Source: Dipteronia dyeriana
Taxonomy: Eukaryota > Streptophyta > Magnoliopsida > Sapindales > Sapindaceae
Reading direction: 5' to 3'
NCBI GenBank assembly: GCA_032871835.1
Contig: CM065297.1
Span: 17,717,598 to 17,781,597 of the forward strand
DNA: 64,000 bases
The position numbers and the translations under genes are program-made. Each line of letters opens with the position of its first letter. Positions within the stretch are counted from its first letter, which is position 1. The notes beneath the pieces are model-generated. The model did not search any database and was not told the origin of the DNA. It was given only the letters and a program-made list of their open reading frames with translations. Below are positions 11,574-24,569 of the stretch, in pieces.

Positions 11574-12738
11574 TCCCATTCCGTAATGTATATGATTCTA
11601 TCCTGAATCATTCCTATGAGATATAGGAATGGAGACACATTTTATGATGTGATCATATAGGACTGAATCATAATCTATATGAATCTCTCACCAAGATCCA
11701 TTTACCGATGAGATTCATATATATCAACTAATGATGGCTATATGTAGGTGATCTTAATCATGAGTGTCCTATCGACTCCTTCATGTTAGATCGTGGTATT
11801 TGATATATCATGGATGAGGTCAGATGTATTTCCTGATCAATATACTCCATATGTTAGGATTGCGGTTTGGCTTATGGCTGGGAAGGTTTGTACACAATAG
11901 TGGAATCCACCCCTTCTTATGAGAAGTAGATGGTAGTTCCCTTAAGGGTTGATTCGGGGCTTGGACAATATGAGCGCTCTCCTAATTCCGTGAGGAAATA
12001 GGATTTATTGTCCATTAGAGAATCAACGGTACTTAAAGGATATATGTAATTATAAGGGTATAACGGACATTATGACACAACTCTAATTATGAACTATTGT
12101 GGATGATCACACCATATGTAATAGCTATATCGATGGACACCGAGTTATATCGGTCTGTGTAAAATCGTCTGCAGTTGAGAGAGTGCAGCTTCGGGTTGTT
12201 AGTGGAATAACACCGGAGTTAATAATCAAGGAATATTAATTAAAGAGTTTAATTAATGATTCTGAGGATTATTGGAGCTAAAAATACTGTAGGTTCATTA
12301 GGTCTCATTACTAGCCCGATCGATTTAGGTAACAAGGGTCACAGTTAATTAATTGGATTGTCCAATTAATTGTGTTACAAAAATGACACGTATTTATTTA
12401 GAAAATTAATTGAATAATGAGATTATTTAATTAGTGAATAATGGTGATTAAATAAATTAAATAATGAAATTATTTAATTATGTTAGTAATCACTAAATTG
12501 AGGATGTTTGTTGATATTTGTTTTTGAATAAAATAAGATAATATAATTATTTTATTTTATTAAATTAAATATTTAATTTTTTAATTTAAATAGTTTAAAT
12601 TCAAAATAGATGGCATCTTTTAATTAAAAAATAAGGATTTTATTTAAAATAAAAAGATATTGTGAGGTTTTTAAAAGAGGAAATCTATATCTGATATATA
12701 TTCTTTGAAAACTGACAAAAACAAGAAAACAATTAAAA

Positions 12739-12739
12739 A

Positions 12740-12784
<45 letters not shown>
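12739..12784. repeat. (TA)n microsatellite in the 5' LTR of Copia A
   Basis: About 22 TA units. The same position in the 3' LTR (about 23043-23052) has only a few, and the solo LTR has about 17 (40369-40403). Confidence 0.9.
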
Positions 12785-12786
<2 letters not shown>

Positions 12787-12856
12787 ATGTATGTTTTAAA
12801 TATTGAAAAAGAGGAAAAACGCATCGGTGTTTGAATTAAAAGCAAATTGTGGTGCG

Positions 12857-13504
12857 TAAGGATGCACATTTGGGGAATGGGGATCCCCCCCCCCCCCATC
12901 CCCATCCCCATCCCCATCCCCATCCCCACTTCCTATACCCTTCCCCAATCCCTCCCTATTTCCCCATTTGGGAAAAATGGGGATGAGGAATTTTGAGGGG
13001 AGGTATATCCATCCCCATCCCCATTTCCCTATTTTTCTCGTTTTTTTTCTTTGTATTTCTCCGTTTTTCTGTTTTTTCCGTTTTTTCATTTCGCTATTTA
13101 ACTAAAAATTACAAATAAAATTTTAAAAAACAAATATTCCATTAGAAATACAAAAAAAACCCATTAATATATTACAAATACAAATATATATTATAATTAA
13201 TAATATATATTATATTTATATTTATATTTATATTTATATATGATTGAGGGAAATGGGGAAATGGGGAAATGGGGATAGGGAATCTCATCCTCATCCCCAT
13301 TTCAATATAATTGTGGGGAAAATGGGGAAATGGGGATGGGGAGGGGTTCCCCCATCCCCATCCTTATTTTAATTTGGGGATGAATTTCATCCCCATCCCC
13401 CCCCCCCCCCCCCCCATTTTCCCCATTTTCCCTATAAAAAAAAATCCCCAAATAGGGATGGGGACGTGGGGAATTGGGGTCCTGGAGAAAAATGTGCATC
13501 TCTA
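12857..13504. mobile_element. 648-bp hAT-type MITE built of GGGGAT-like repeats
   Basis: Terminal inverted repeats are TAAGGATGCACATTT on the left and, read inward from the right, TAGAGATGCACATTT. The element is flanked by a perfect 8-bp duplication GTGGTGCG at 12849-12856 and 13505-13512, as expected for hAT transposition. The 3' LTR of the host element lacks it. The body is dominated by CCCCAT and GGGGAAAT tandem repeats with C-runs of 11 (12887-12897) and 19 (13397-13415). No transposase, so non-autonomous. The low-complexity Gly/Met/Pro reading frames through it are not genes. Confidence 0.9.
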
Positions 13505-13676
13505 GTGGTGCGTGAATCATAAGAGAGCATTATGAATTTGCATAAGATGCAAATTGAATGTGCGTTGAAAGAGATGTCAAAAACGCACAACAATGTTGGT
13601 ATAGAAGGCAAAACAGAGTGCGTGAAATAATATAAAAGAATTTTATATTTTTTGACAAACTTGACCCGATATTGAT

Positions 13677-15754
13677 TAGGGGTGGACACTGAGTTCGGAA
13701 CCGAACCGAACCGAATCAAAAAAATGGTGTTCGGTTTGGTTCGTTAAATGAATTCAGTTTAATTTGGTTCAAAAATTGAAAAACCGAAAAAAAATCGGTT
13801 TAAACTGGTTTGAACCGATTAAACCCCCTATATAATAATAAAAAAAAACCTAACACTCTAAGACACTTCTCTCTTTCATTCTTTGTCTTCTCATCTCCTC
13901 CCAAACCTAGTTCTTGCCGCTGAGCCTTTTCTTCTCCTCCTAGACCTAGTTCTTGCCGTCGATTTCTCTACTTCTCTCATCTATTCCTCAACTCATTCAC
14001 TGCTCGTTTCCGATCTACTCATCTTCGCTATTCGTCTATGATCTTATCTCCGTTGTTTAACATCTGATTTGCTTATCCTTGTTGCTCGTCTCAACTCTGT
14101 TCTTCAAAGAAGGTTTGTTAGTTATCACTTTCTCTTCTTCATTTTGTATTTTTTTTTCTTCTTGTAATTTTCTTCTTCTTGTTCTAATTTTCTTTTTATC
14201 TTTTTTTTTTTCACATTTGATGATCGATCTGCTCGTCTGATCTTGTATCTGCTCGTCCGATCTGCCAGTCCAATCTGCTTGTCTTCATCTCCAGCCAACG
14301 CTTCAATGAGACAATCTTCAGCTTGTCCGATCTGCTCATCTTCAGCTCGTCTGAATGCTTCAAAGTTTAGTTGTTGTCTTTTTCATTTAGCTTTTCTTTC
14401 TTTCAAGTTAGCTTTTGTTGTTGGATTTAGTTTTTCTTTCTTTCTTTGTTGTCTTGTTGACCAATGAAGGCATGAAGTTATTTTTTTTATTTATTATTAA
14501 ATTTAATAATGGAGACAATTAGACAAAAATGAAAATAAGTAAATAACAATTTTTGGTATCTGTATTCTGTTAAGATTATTAGATTGTAACAAGTAAAGAA
14601 TTTTTATATAATACTAGACTATGATATTTTCCATAAATTTATATTGATATTAAATTTCAATATCTGTAGAATCATTATGTAACAAGCTGTTATTTATTCT
14701 TATTTTAATATATATATAGTGGAATGTTGATATAGTTGTGTTGTGGATTGTGGATATGGAGATTGTAATGGTGGATTGGTGGTAGCTTTTTAATCTCCCC
14801 AACTGCCATTTTTTTTTGTAGATTTTCACGGTGAGAGATACTTTGAATCTTTGATATGGACAATTGATAAAAGTGAATTCCATTTGTTATCCGCCTAATT
14901 ACATTATTTTATCTCATAATTAGTAAAAATAATATATTATTGGTATTAACTACTTGTTTTAGTTTTTATTTTTATGTGAAATTGTGAATAGATGTATATA
15001 CATAATTGTTTGATAGCCTTGCAGCCTTCTAACATGGATGCAAGTCTCTTATTTTATTGTCATTGCTAATTACCGTTTCATTTATGAACGCAGGAGCCAG
15101 GAAGTTGGAATTATTTTACTGTCATTATTGCATTTCATGTTTGGTATTATTTTACTGTTATTACTAATTAATTAAGTGATTTGGAGTTTTTATTTTAGTT
15201 GTATTTTGGATTTGGATTGTAAATTTGTAATATTGTTTTGGAGTTTGGATTTGGATTGTAATTTTTATTTGGAGCTTAAATTTGTGATTTAGAATTTTAT
15301 CTTTGTAAATTGAATTGTATGTCTCATATTTGTATGAAACTTGTGAAAATTGAATTGTATGTCTAATGTCTTTGAAAATTGAATTTATTGTCTATTCAAT
15401 GTGATTTTTTTGAATGAGTTATAAATTAGAAATTATTGATTAGGTTTGATTTGGATTTTTTTTGGGCTTGGGTAATTAAAATTTATGAACCTTTGGCCCA
15501 AAATTAGAATCCAACAAGGTGAAAACCCATGAAATTTTAAAACATATTAAAAAAGACTTATAAAGTCCATCAAGACAAAAAGGCCCAATAGGCCTAAAAC
15601 CGAAATGAACGGAACCGAACCGAACCGATTAAAATCAGTTTAGTTTAGTTCGGTTATCATTTCTTATTCGGTTTAAACCGGTTCAATTTTGGATAAACCG
15701 AAATATTTTCGGTTCAGTTCGGTTTTATCCAAAACCGAACCGCACCCACCCCTA
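13677..15754. mobile_element. 2.1 kb non-autonomous hAT-like DNA transposon
   Basis: Ends are TAGGGGTGGACAC and, in inverse orientation, CACCCACCCCTA. Subterminal CCGAACCGAACCG / CGGTTCGGTTC repeats lie at both ends, typical of plant hAT elements. The insertion is absent from the 3' LTR, where GATATTGATTA runs directly into ACACAAATC. The duplication is imperfect (TATTGATTA against TATGATCA). The interior has a pyrimidine-rich leader-like stretch at 13860-14460 and AT-rich DNA; I see no transposase. Confidence 0.75.
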
Positions 15755-16181
15755 TGATCAACACAAATCAAACATAGTGTAAGTGTTGCACAGTGAACAA
15801 AAAGAAATTGTTTCTTCTTCTTCATTCTTTCTGAATCCTTCATTCTTTCTGAATCCTTCATTCAAGTTTCTGAGACCGTGATACGTACACACGCAGTTAC
15901 CAGTCTCGAGAGATAGCGAGGAAGATCGTGTGGTACAAACCATGAACATATCGAAAAATGAAGGAGTCTTCAAACGTTGGTATGATTCTATTTTATTCTT
16001 CTGATTTATCGACTTCAATTTCCTATATATAAGTATATTTTATCATTGTAATAATTTTATATGTATAAGTTCCGAAAAAGAATTATGATCTCAAGTTCAC
16101 TGGTCCCAGATCGTTTACGATCTATGTAAAAAAAAAAAAACCTACTTCCGTTGCATGACCGATGAATGAGGTTCCAACAAT

Positions 16182-16194
16182 TGGTATCAGAGGC
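16182..16194 (+). other. Primer-binding site of Copia A
   Basis: TGGTATCAGAGGC begins two bases after the 5' LTR. It complements the 3' end of initiator Met-tRNA, as in most plant Copia elements. Confidence 0.9.
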
Positions 16195-17731
16195 AATTTG
16201 TTTTTTGGAACAAAAAATTGTTTCAAAGCTCCTGTATGTATGATTGTGTAGGCACTGTTTAAATTGACTGTATGATATTTTTGTATGTATATTTATTTAT
16301 TTGGTTTTATTTTAATTTACAAAAACATGATTGATCGTTAATTATATGGTACTGTTGATTTAGGGTTTATGGGTTGTATACTATTTTTTTTTTTTTACTG
16401 TTATTGTATTGTAAAAAAAAAATGTAACCTATATTGAAGACCTGGAAAAACACGAAGAAAGATTCATGAGATGAATCATAGTGACGTGATGAGGCCGGAA
16501 GACTCAAAAATTACAAGAAGACCAAGGAATGCGTTGGGGGTATTTTTGTAAATTTTTATTCTAATTTTTTTAGGTTAAACAATCCACAGTACTCGGTCAA
16601 TTCATGTATACTTTATATTATGTGATGATAAAAACATTGACATGCATACGTATGTCATTTAGATTAGATGTGCATACACAAATATATTTGATATGTCATA
16701 CATTATCATAGCCTAATATTTTATGTATTTCTTTTTAATATGATTAAAATAGGTATATACATAATTGGCTATGAAAATGAGATTAGTTTTTTAAGGGTTA
16801 GAAAACTTGATAATTCTCATTAATATTAATATAGTTATTAAAGAGTTTAATAAGTTATATTAATAGGGTCATTCATTGTAATTAGGATTAATATGATTAA
16901 TAGCATAATAATAAATTAACCGAATAAAGTGTTAGAGTTTTAATAGTTAAAATTTGGTAAACACCAACATAATAATCTGACCTTAGTAAATAGTTTACAA
17001 ATGCTTAGATTATTCACTAATAGATTAGATTTTTAATTGTTAAAAATCATTAATAATTTATTAGTTAATTAGAATTTGATACTAATTAGTTAATGTGCTA
17101 GATAACTTGATTAAAGTTAGTCGTTTGATGCTGTAGAGTCTATGTGCATTAACGGATAATAGAAAACCCTATTTATAAAATAGTGAGTGGGAGAGGGATA
17201 TATGACATATATATCCCCGCAATCTCTATCATTAGTTCAACACATAAGATCTGAGTAGGGCCTTGTCACGATTTTGCTTTCATCCTCCCTAAGGAGGGTT
17301 TCCACAAAGGTCAATACCAAGATTGACTTCCTAACGGATATGATTTCTGAGGGTATTTCTAGATTGACCGACCCTAAGGCGGTAATTCTCAAGTTAAGCT
17401 CATGAGATTTGAAATGGTGGGTTACACTCAAAAAGGTTTTGATTAAGTTTGTTAATTAAAAACCTGACTGAATAAACGATGGTTGAATGATATGGAATAA
17501 GAGTTATAGAATATAATTTGATTGAGAATGTTTCGATCCAACATGTAAAGACTTGACTGACTCTAAGGCGGCACTTCTTTGTGGTATGTTGGATTGTCGT
17601 GACATAGTAACTGATTTTAGGGTAGTTATAGTTTGTTAAACATGTTCATGCATCATGTTAAAATTTATGCCAAAGTACTCGCACTTGTTTTAAATATATG
17701 ACTGAATGAATGTTTATTTATTTCAGCAATT
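16195..17731 (+). other. Untranslated leader of Copia A
   Basis: AT-rich DNA between primer-binding site and gag. No coding feature is seen; the minus-strand frame at 17237-17431 has no known domain. Confidence 0.55.
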
Positions 17732-20700
17732 ATGTCTTCTGTATTACTACAAGTTCTCGCAAACGATAAATTAACTGGTGATAACTCACTAAGTGGAAAC
17801 TAAACATTAATGCAATATTGATCACCAAAGACCTCAAGTTTATGCCTATAGAGGAATGTCCTCCAGCGTCTGCTGCCAATACTGTACGAGCTGTTCATGA
17901 GGCATACGTATGATGGGTCTCATCTGATGAGAAAGCCCGAATATATATGTTGGCTTATATGACAGACGTGCTTGTCACAAAGCATGAAGCAATGACTTCA
18001 GCATTCAAAATCATGGAGTCATTGCAAGCTATATTCGACAGCCCTCCGAGCAAAAGCGACATGAAACTGTCCGTTCCGCTATGCTCGCTCGCACGATAGA
18101 AGGTACGTCAGTTCAGGAACATGTCCTGAGCATGATGTCCTACTTCAACATGGAAGAAGTCAATGGCAAGGCCATTGAAGAACCACCCAGTCAAGTTAGC
18201 ATCATACTGATGACTCTTCTGAAGAGTTTCGATCAGTTTAAGAGTAACTACGAGATGAATAAGTTAAGGTTCAGTCTCACACAGTTGCTTAATGAGCTCA
18301 ATACCTTTGAGTCCTTGACTAAGGACTACAAGGGCAAGACTGGTGACGAAAATATTATCGAACCATCTTCCTCCAATAATAAGAAGAGGAAAAGGTCTGA
18401 TGGGAAGGCGAAGGGTAAGCCTGAACCTAATAAAGCCCATGGTAAAAAGAAGTCTAAGAAAGGTAAATATGATTTACTTGTTCTTGAGTCTTGTTTAGTG
18501 GAAGATGATTCTTCACCTTGGATAGTTGATTCGAGGGCCACTAACCATGTTTGTTTTTCTTTGCAATAGACTGATTCTTGGACACAGCTAGAAGAGGGAG
18601 CCTCTTCAATACGTGTGGGGTCAAGGGATGTCGTGTCAGCATGAGCAGTGAGCGTAATCAGATTACATTTTTGTAATAATTATATATTGTTGGACAATGT
18701 ATTTTATATTCCTGGATTTACACGGAATTTGATTTCCATTTTTAAGTTGTTAGAACAAAAATATTATGTTTATTTTAATAATAAGTCTGTTATTATTGGA
18801 AAAAATGGTCTGAATATTTGTTCAGGACTTAATGAAAACAATTTGTATGTGTTAAGACCGTTAATACATATTACACTACTCAATACCGAAATGTTTAAGG
18901 TTGAAAAACCAAAAACTAAACGACATAAAATTTCTCCAGATAATGATACGTATCTCTGGCATCTAAGGCTTGGCCATATAAACCTTGACCGGATAGACAG
19001 ACTAGTAAAAAGCGGACATTTAAGTGAGTTAAATGTTAGCACCTTACCTGTCTACGAATCTTGTCTAGAAGGTAAGATGACTAAGAGACCTTTTACTAGA
19101 AAAGGGTTTAGAGCTAAAGAACTGCTATAGCTTATACATATAGAGGTCTGCGGACCGATGAATGTTAAAGCTAGAGGTGGTTATGAGTATTATGTCACCT
19201 TTATAGGTGACTATTCAAGATACAGATACGTCTACTTAACGCAACGGAAGTCAGAAACATTTGAAATGTTCAAAGAATTTCGAGCTGAAGTTGAGAATCA
19301 ATTAGGTATGACTATCAAGTCATTACGATCTGATCGTGGAGGTGAGTACCTTGACCAAGAGTTTGAAGACTTCATGGTCGAGCACATGATAGTTTCCCAA
19401 CTCACAGCTCCCAGTACACCTCATTAAAATGGTGTAATGGAGAGGAGAAATAAAACTCTAATGGAAATGGTGAGATCTATTATTAGTTTCTCATCATTAC
19501 CAAATTCCTTCTAGAGATATGCGTTACAAACAGCGGCATACATTTTGAATGTGTGCCATCCAAATCTGTTCTTAAGACTCCCCTAGAGTTGTGGAATGGT
19601 CGTAAAGCTAGTTTGTGACATTTTCGTATATGGGGTGTTCAGCACACGTGCTGAAGAATAAAAGTGGAAAGCTAGACTCCAAGTCTATGGTCTGCATGTT
19701 TGTAGGATACTCCAAGGAGGCCAGATGTGGACACTTCTATAGTCCCGAAAACAATAAAGTATTTGTATCGATAAATACAACGTTTCTTGATGACAATTAC
19801 AGTAGTGACCATAAACCTCGTTCTAAGATTATATTAGATGAGTTGGAGCCTGGTGAGGCTAGCGTTTCATCAATAAGAGTTGTTGATCCATAAACATCTG
19901 AGAGTCAGATGGTTCCTGATCAGGATATACTACCACCTAGACGTAGTGAGAGGGTTGTGTGACAACCTGAATGCTATTTAGGAATAGGTGAGGGATAAGG
20001 TGTTGCCTCTACTGATAGTGGGGATAATCCATTGACATTTAAGAATGCAATGGAAGATTATAATAAAGAGGAATGGCTTAAAGCCATGAATCTCGAGATG
20101 GAGTCCATGTACTCTAACTCAGTATGGGATCTTGTAGATTTATCGGATGGGGTAAAACCCATAGGGTGTAAGTGGATCTATAAGAGAAAGACATGAGTAG
20201 ATAGGAGGTAGAAACCTTCACAGCAAGGCTAGTGGCCAAGGGTTATACCCAGAAAGAGGGGGTCGATTATGAAGAGGCCTTCTCGCCAGTAGCCATGTTT
20301 AAGTCTATTAAGATTCTCTTATCCATTGCTGCCTATTTCAATTATGAAATTTGGCAGATGGACGTCAAGACCTCATTGTAGAATGATAATCTTGACGAGA
20401 GCATCTATATGATGCAACCAAAGGGATTCATGTCTCCAGATCATGAGCAAAAGGTTTGCAAGCTGCAAAGGTTCATCTATGGACTTAAGCAAGCATCTAG
20501 ATCTTGGAACATTAGGTTCGATAAAATGATCAAAACCTACCGCTTCGAGCAGAACATCGATGAGCCTTATGTTTACAAGCGCATCATTGATAAGAAAGTA
20601 GTTTTCTTGGTCATATACATAGATGATATCCTACTCATTGGGAATGATGTGGGAGTGTTGTCTGATGTAAAGGGCTGGCTGGCTAGCCAATTCCAAATGA

Positions 20701-21600
20701 AAGATTTAAGAGAGACGAGTTATATTATTTGGATCCAACTTATAAGGGATCGTAAGAACAAACTATTAACATTGTCTCAGGCATCGTATATCGATAAGAT
20801 TCTTGTGCGATTTTTGATACAGAACTCTAAGAAAGGTAATTTATCTTTCAGGTATAGAGTTCACTTGTCTAAGGAACAGTGTCCTAAGACACCTCAAGAA
20901 GTTGAGGATATGAGACGTGTACCCTATGCATCGACAGTAGGTAGTCTCATATATGCTATGTTATGCACGAGACCAGACATCTGCTATACAGTAGGAGTAG
21001 TCAACAGATACCAGTCCAACCCAGGGTTGGATCATTGGGTTGCTGTCAAGATTATTCTCAAGTATCTTCGGAGAAAGAGAAATTATATGCTAGTGTATTC
21101 CGGATAGGATTTGATCCCATTAGAATACACAGATTCTGATTTTCAGTCAGAAAGAGATTCTAGGAAATCCATACCTGGATCAGTATTCACCCTAGGTGGT
21201 GGAGCCATTGTGTAGAGATGTATTTAGCAATCTTGCATTACTGACTCCATCATGGAAACCGAATATGTAGCCGCATGTGAAGCTGCTAAATAGGTTGTTT
21301 GGCTCCATAAGTTCTTGAGTGATTTAGAAGTTGTTCTAAATCTGGATAAGCCCATCACACTTGATTCTGATAACAGTGGTGTTATGGCTAATTTTAAAAA
21401 ACCAAGAAGTCACAAGAAATGAAAGCATATAGAGAGAAAATATTATCTCATCAGAGAGATAATGCGGAGAGGAGATGTGATTGTCACCAAGATAGACTCA
21501 TAAAACAATTATACTGATTCATTTATGAAGACCTTACCGGCTACAGTGTTTTTGGGTCACCTAAATGGTCTAGGGTTACGAAACATGCTTCACATGTTTT
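17732..21600 (+). pseudogene. Broken Copia gag-pol polyprotein of element A
   Basis: Gag starts near 17732 (MSSVLLQVLAND) with early stops; its C-terminal part (18081-18569) is basic and lacks a clear zinc knuckle. Protease motif WIVDSRATNHVC at about 18520 has Arg where the active D-S-G triad needs Gly. Integrase (18950-19560) keeps HLRLGH, a CLEGK block and RSDRGGEY. Reverse transcriptase (20040-20850) keeps the catalytic YIDDILLIG. RNase H (21110-21600) has EYVAACEAAK with stops on both sides. At least ten stops or frameshifts separate these blocks, so no polyprotein can be made. The order protease-integrase-RT-RNase H is that of Copia. The integrase and RT closely resemble those of element B, so the two are related lineages. 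Confidence 0.9.
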
Positions 21601-21604
21601 AGTG

Positions 21605-21616
21605 CAAGTGGGAGAT
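21605..21616 (+). other. Polypurine tract of Copia A
   Basis: CAAGTGGGAGAT lies immediately before the 3' LTR, the plus-strand priming site. The same motif precedes the 3' LTR of element B. Confidence 0.85.
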
Positions 21617-23694
21617 TAATGGGGTTTATGTTCTAAACATGTAATTTGTAAATGGATTTAGGAAATAAATAAAAAAATAAGTTCAATTCATTTCTGTTGT
21701 GTTGTTTATTTTCTAACTTGTGCATATTAACATCCTAGATTGCCAGATGTAATCTCAAACTGTGTATATGAGTATCATATACATATGTATATAATAAGAG
21801 ACGTGAAATCTAAAGAGTCCATAGATAGCAAATAAAGTTGGATACTTTATTTGTGGTTAATCTATAGCTGCAGTTCATTCCGTAATATACGGTGATTCTG
21901 TCCTAAACCATTCATATGAGATATGAGAATGGAGACACCTTGTATGATGTGATCATATAGGACTGAGCCATTATCTATATGAATCTCTTACCAAGATTCG
22001 TTTATCGATGAGATTCATATATATCAACTAATGATGGCTATATGTGGGTGATCTTAATCCTGAGTGTCTTATCGACTCCTTCAGGTTAGATCGTGGTCTT
22101 TTATATGTCATGGGTGAGGTCAGATGTATTTTCTGATCAATATACTCCATATATTGGGATTGTTGTTTGGCTTATGGCTGAGAAGGTTTGTACACAATAG
22201 TGGAATATACTCATTCTTGTGAGAAGTAGATGGTAATTCCCTTAAAGGTTGATTCGGGGCTTGGACAATATGAGCGCTCTTTTAATTCCGTGAGGAAATA
22301 GGATTTATTGTCCATTAGAGAATCAATGGTACTTAAAAGATATATGTAATTAGAGGGGTATAACGGACATTATGACTCAGCTCTAATTATGAACTACTGT
22401 GAAGGATCACACTATATGTAATAGCCATATCGATGGACACCGAGTTGTATCGGTCTGTGTAAAAGCGTCTACAGTTGAAAGAGTGCAACTTCGAGTTTTT
22501 AGTGGAATAACACCGGAGTTAATAATCAAAGAATATTAATTAAAGAGATTAATTAGTGATTCCGAGAATTATTGGAGCTAAAAATACCGTGGGTCCATTA
22601 TGTTCTCTTGCTAGCCCGATCGATTTAGGTAACAAGGGTCACGGTTAATTAATTGGATTGTCCAATTAATTGTGTTACGAAAGTGACATGTATTTATTCG
22701 GGAAATTAGTTGAATAATGAGATTATTTAATTAATGAATAATGATGATTAAATAAATTAAATAATGAAATTATTTAATTATGTTATTAATCACTAAATGG
22801 AGGATGTTTGTTGATATTTGTTTTTGAATAAAATAAGATAATATGGTTATTTTATTTTATTAAATTAAATATTTAATTTTTGAATTTAAATAGTTTAAAT
22901 TCAAAATAGATGGCATCTTTTAATAAAAAAAATAAAGATTTTGTTTTAAATAAAAAGGTATCATGAGATTTTTAAAAGAGGAAATATATATTTGATATAT
23001 ATTCTTTGAAAACCGACCAAAACAAGATAACAATTAAAAAGGATATATATATGATATTTATGTTTTAAATATTGAAAAAGAGGGAAAACGCATCAATGTT
23101 TGAATCAAAAGCAAATTTTGGTACGTGAATCCATAAAAGAGCATTAAGAGTTTGCATAAGATGCAAATTGGATGTGCATTGAAAGAGATATCAAAAACGC
23201 ACATCAATGTTGGTATAGAAGGCAAAACAGAGCGCGTGAAATAATATAAAAGAGTTATATATTTTTTAACAAACTTGACCTGATATTGATTAACACAAAT
23301 CAAATATATTGCAAGTGTTGCATAGTGAACAAAAAGAAATTGTTTCTTCTTCTTCATTATTTTTGAATCCTCCCGTTAAGTTTCTGAGACTTTCATGTGT
23401 TTACACGCAGTTTCCAGTCTTGGGAGATAGTGAGGAAGATCGTGTGGTACAGACTAGGAGCATATCGAAAAGTGAAGGAGCCTTCAAACGTTGGTATGAT
23501 TCTATTTTATTATTCTGATTTATCGACTTCAATTTCCTATATATACGTATATTTTATTATTGTAATAATTTTATATGTATAAGTTCCAAAAAATAATAAT
23601 GATCTCTAGTTTACTGGTCCAAAATCGTTTACGATCTGTATAAAAAATTTAAAAACCTACTTTCGTTGTGTGGCCGGTGAATGGGGTTCCAACA
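21617..23694 (+). repeat. 3' LTR of Copia A
   Basis: 2078 bp. It begins TAATGGGG where the 5' LTR has TGTTGGGG, so its TG terminus is damaged, and ends CCAACA. It is free of the insertions present in the 5' LTR. Confidence 0.9.
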
Positions 23695-23810
23695 CAAAGG
23701 ATCTTCACCGATGAACCATCGGCTACCCCTGACCTCATTTTCTTCATTTTAGAGGTGGAATAAGCTACTATTTGTTAAAAACCAACATTTGACCTTGGTC
23801 CTATCTTTAA

Positions 23811-24560
23811 ATGTCTAATGACACATCAATAGAAGAACCTCTCTTATCTAATCATTTCAGTCATTCAAGGATAATCTCACTTGTTGTTGTGAGGCTAATT
23901 TCTTGCATCAACAATTGGCAATGTCAATGGGGAATTCCACACTTGTGTTGTAACATACTCAAGGGATCTTTATACATGGGTGATGATATTCACAATCTTC
24001 AACTTCTTGGGCATGTAAGTGAAGTCAGTTACTAGACCCTGAAAAAGGTAAATGGCTAATATGATGGTATACATATATTGTCTATCTCTTGTAGATCTTA
24101 GTACACAACTGTTGTTATACCTGCATGGAGTTGTTTACTTTTAGTGATAGAACTTTTGTAACCTAGAGCCATAGAGATCACAGTAGCTCCAGTATGCCTA
24201 GAGAAGTTGAAATACTGATGAGACTATGAACATAAATGGCATATTGTGGTGTTTGGCACAATGATGTAGTTACAGAAGTTGCTAATGAAAACTCTAGTTC
24301 CACTAATCTTTCATTTAAAAATCTATTCACCCGAGGGATCAAGCAAAAGTTCAGCTTGGACATGGTGATAAAGAATCTAAATTAATTCCATGTTGTGTAG
24401 CAGTGTCTAACGAATTTTGTCAAGTAGCCTATGGCCAAAAGTAACATTATTGTTGTGACGGTCGCTGGGAAGGTATATTGGATGGGGAGTGATGACTATG
24501 GACAACTTAGTCACCCAATAAGCATTGACAAGATCCTCAATCACATTGAAGGAAACATAA
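23811..24560 (+). pseudogene. RCC1-repeat (PRAF/FYVE-type) pseudogene fragment
   Basis: Broken reading frames resemble the RCC1 beta-propeller of plant PRAF-type proteins. Recognisable blocks in order are LKGSLYMGDD followed by LLGHVSEVS (23920-24030, compare SGDLYTWGDG and LLGHGxxVS), SISC near 24075, NLF and TRG near 24310-24340, and VAGKVYWMGS followed by DYGQLSHP near 24455-24520 (compare SGxVYTMGS, YGQLGNP). Many stops and frame changes lie between blocks, and only a few repeats are present. Active PRAF proteins carry PH, RCC1 and FYVE domains; neither PH nor FYVE is seen here. Clearly non-functional. Confidence 0.7.
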
Positions 24561-24569
24561 AGCACCGTT

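Larger units (their letters stand above)
11145..16179 (+). repeat. 5' LTR of Copia A (with insertions)
   Basis: Aligns by eye with the 3' LTR (21617-23694) over its whole length once the inserts at about 11396-11573, 12857-13504 and 13677-15754 are removed. Starts TGTTGGGGTTTATG and ends GGTTCCAACA. Confidence 0.9.
11145..23694 (+). mobile_element. Copia-superfamily LTR retrotransposon A, decayed and carrying nested insertions
   Basis: 12.5 kb element: 5' LTR 11145-16179, primer-binding site 16182-16194, broken gag-pol 17732-21600, polypurine tract 21605-21616, 3' LTR 21617-23694. LTR ends are TGTTGGGG...CCAACA. Integrase precedes reverse transcriptase, which defines Copia. Many in-frame stops make it non-autonomous. 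The 5' LTR is 5.0 kb because it holds two hAT-like elements and a 178-bp insert; without these the two LTRs are both about 2.1 kb. The flanks CAGAT (11140-11144) and CAAAG (23695-23699) do not match well, so the target duplication is decayed or was lost by recombination. A solo LTR of the same family is at 39022-41096. Confidence 0.9.

Noticed and set aside
12624..13520. Open frames encoding Gly-Met or Pro-rich repeats
   Set aside because: They are translations of the GGGGAT/CCCCAT repeats of the hAT MITE, open on both strands by composition.
11140..23699. Exact 5-bp target duplication for Copia A
   Set aside because: CAGAT and CAAAG share only three positions, so I do not claim it.
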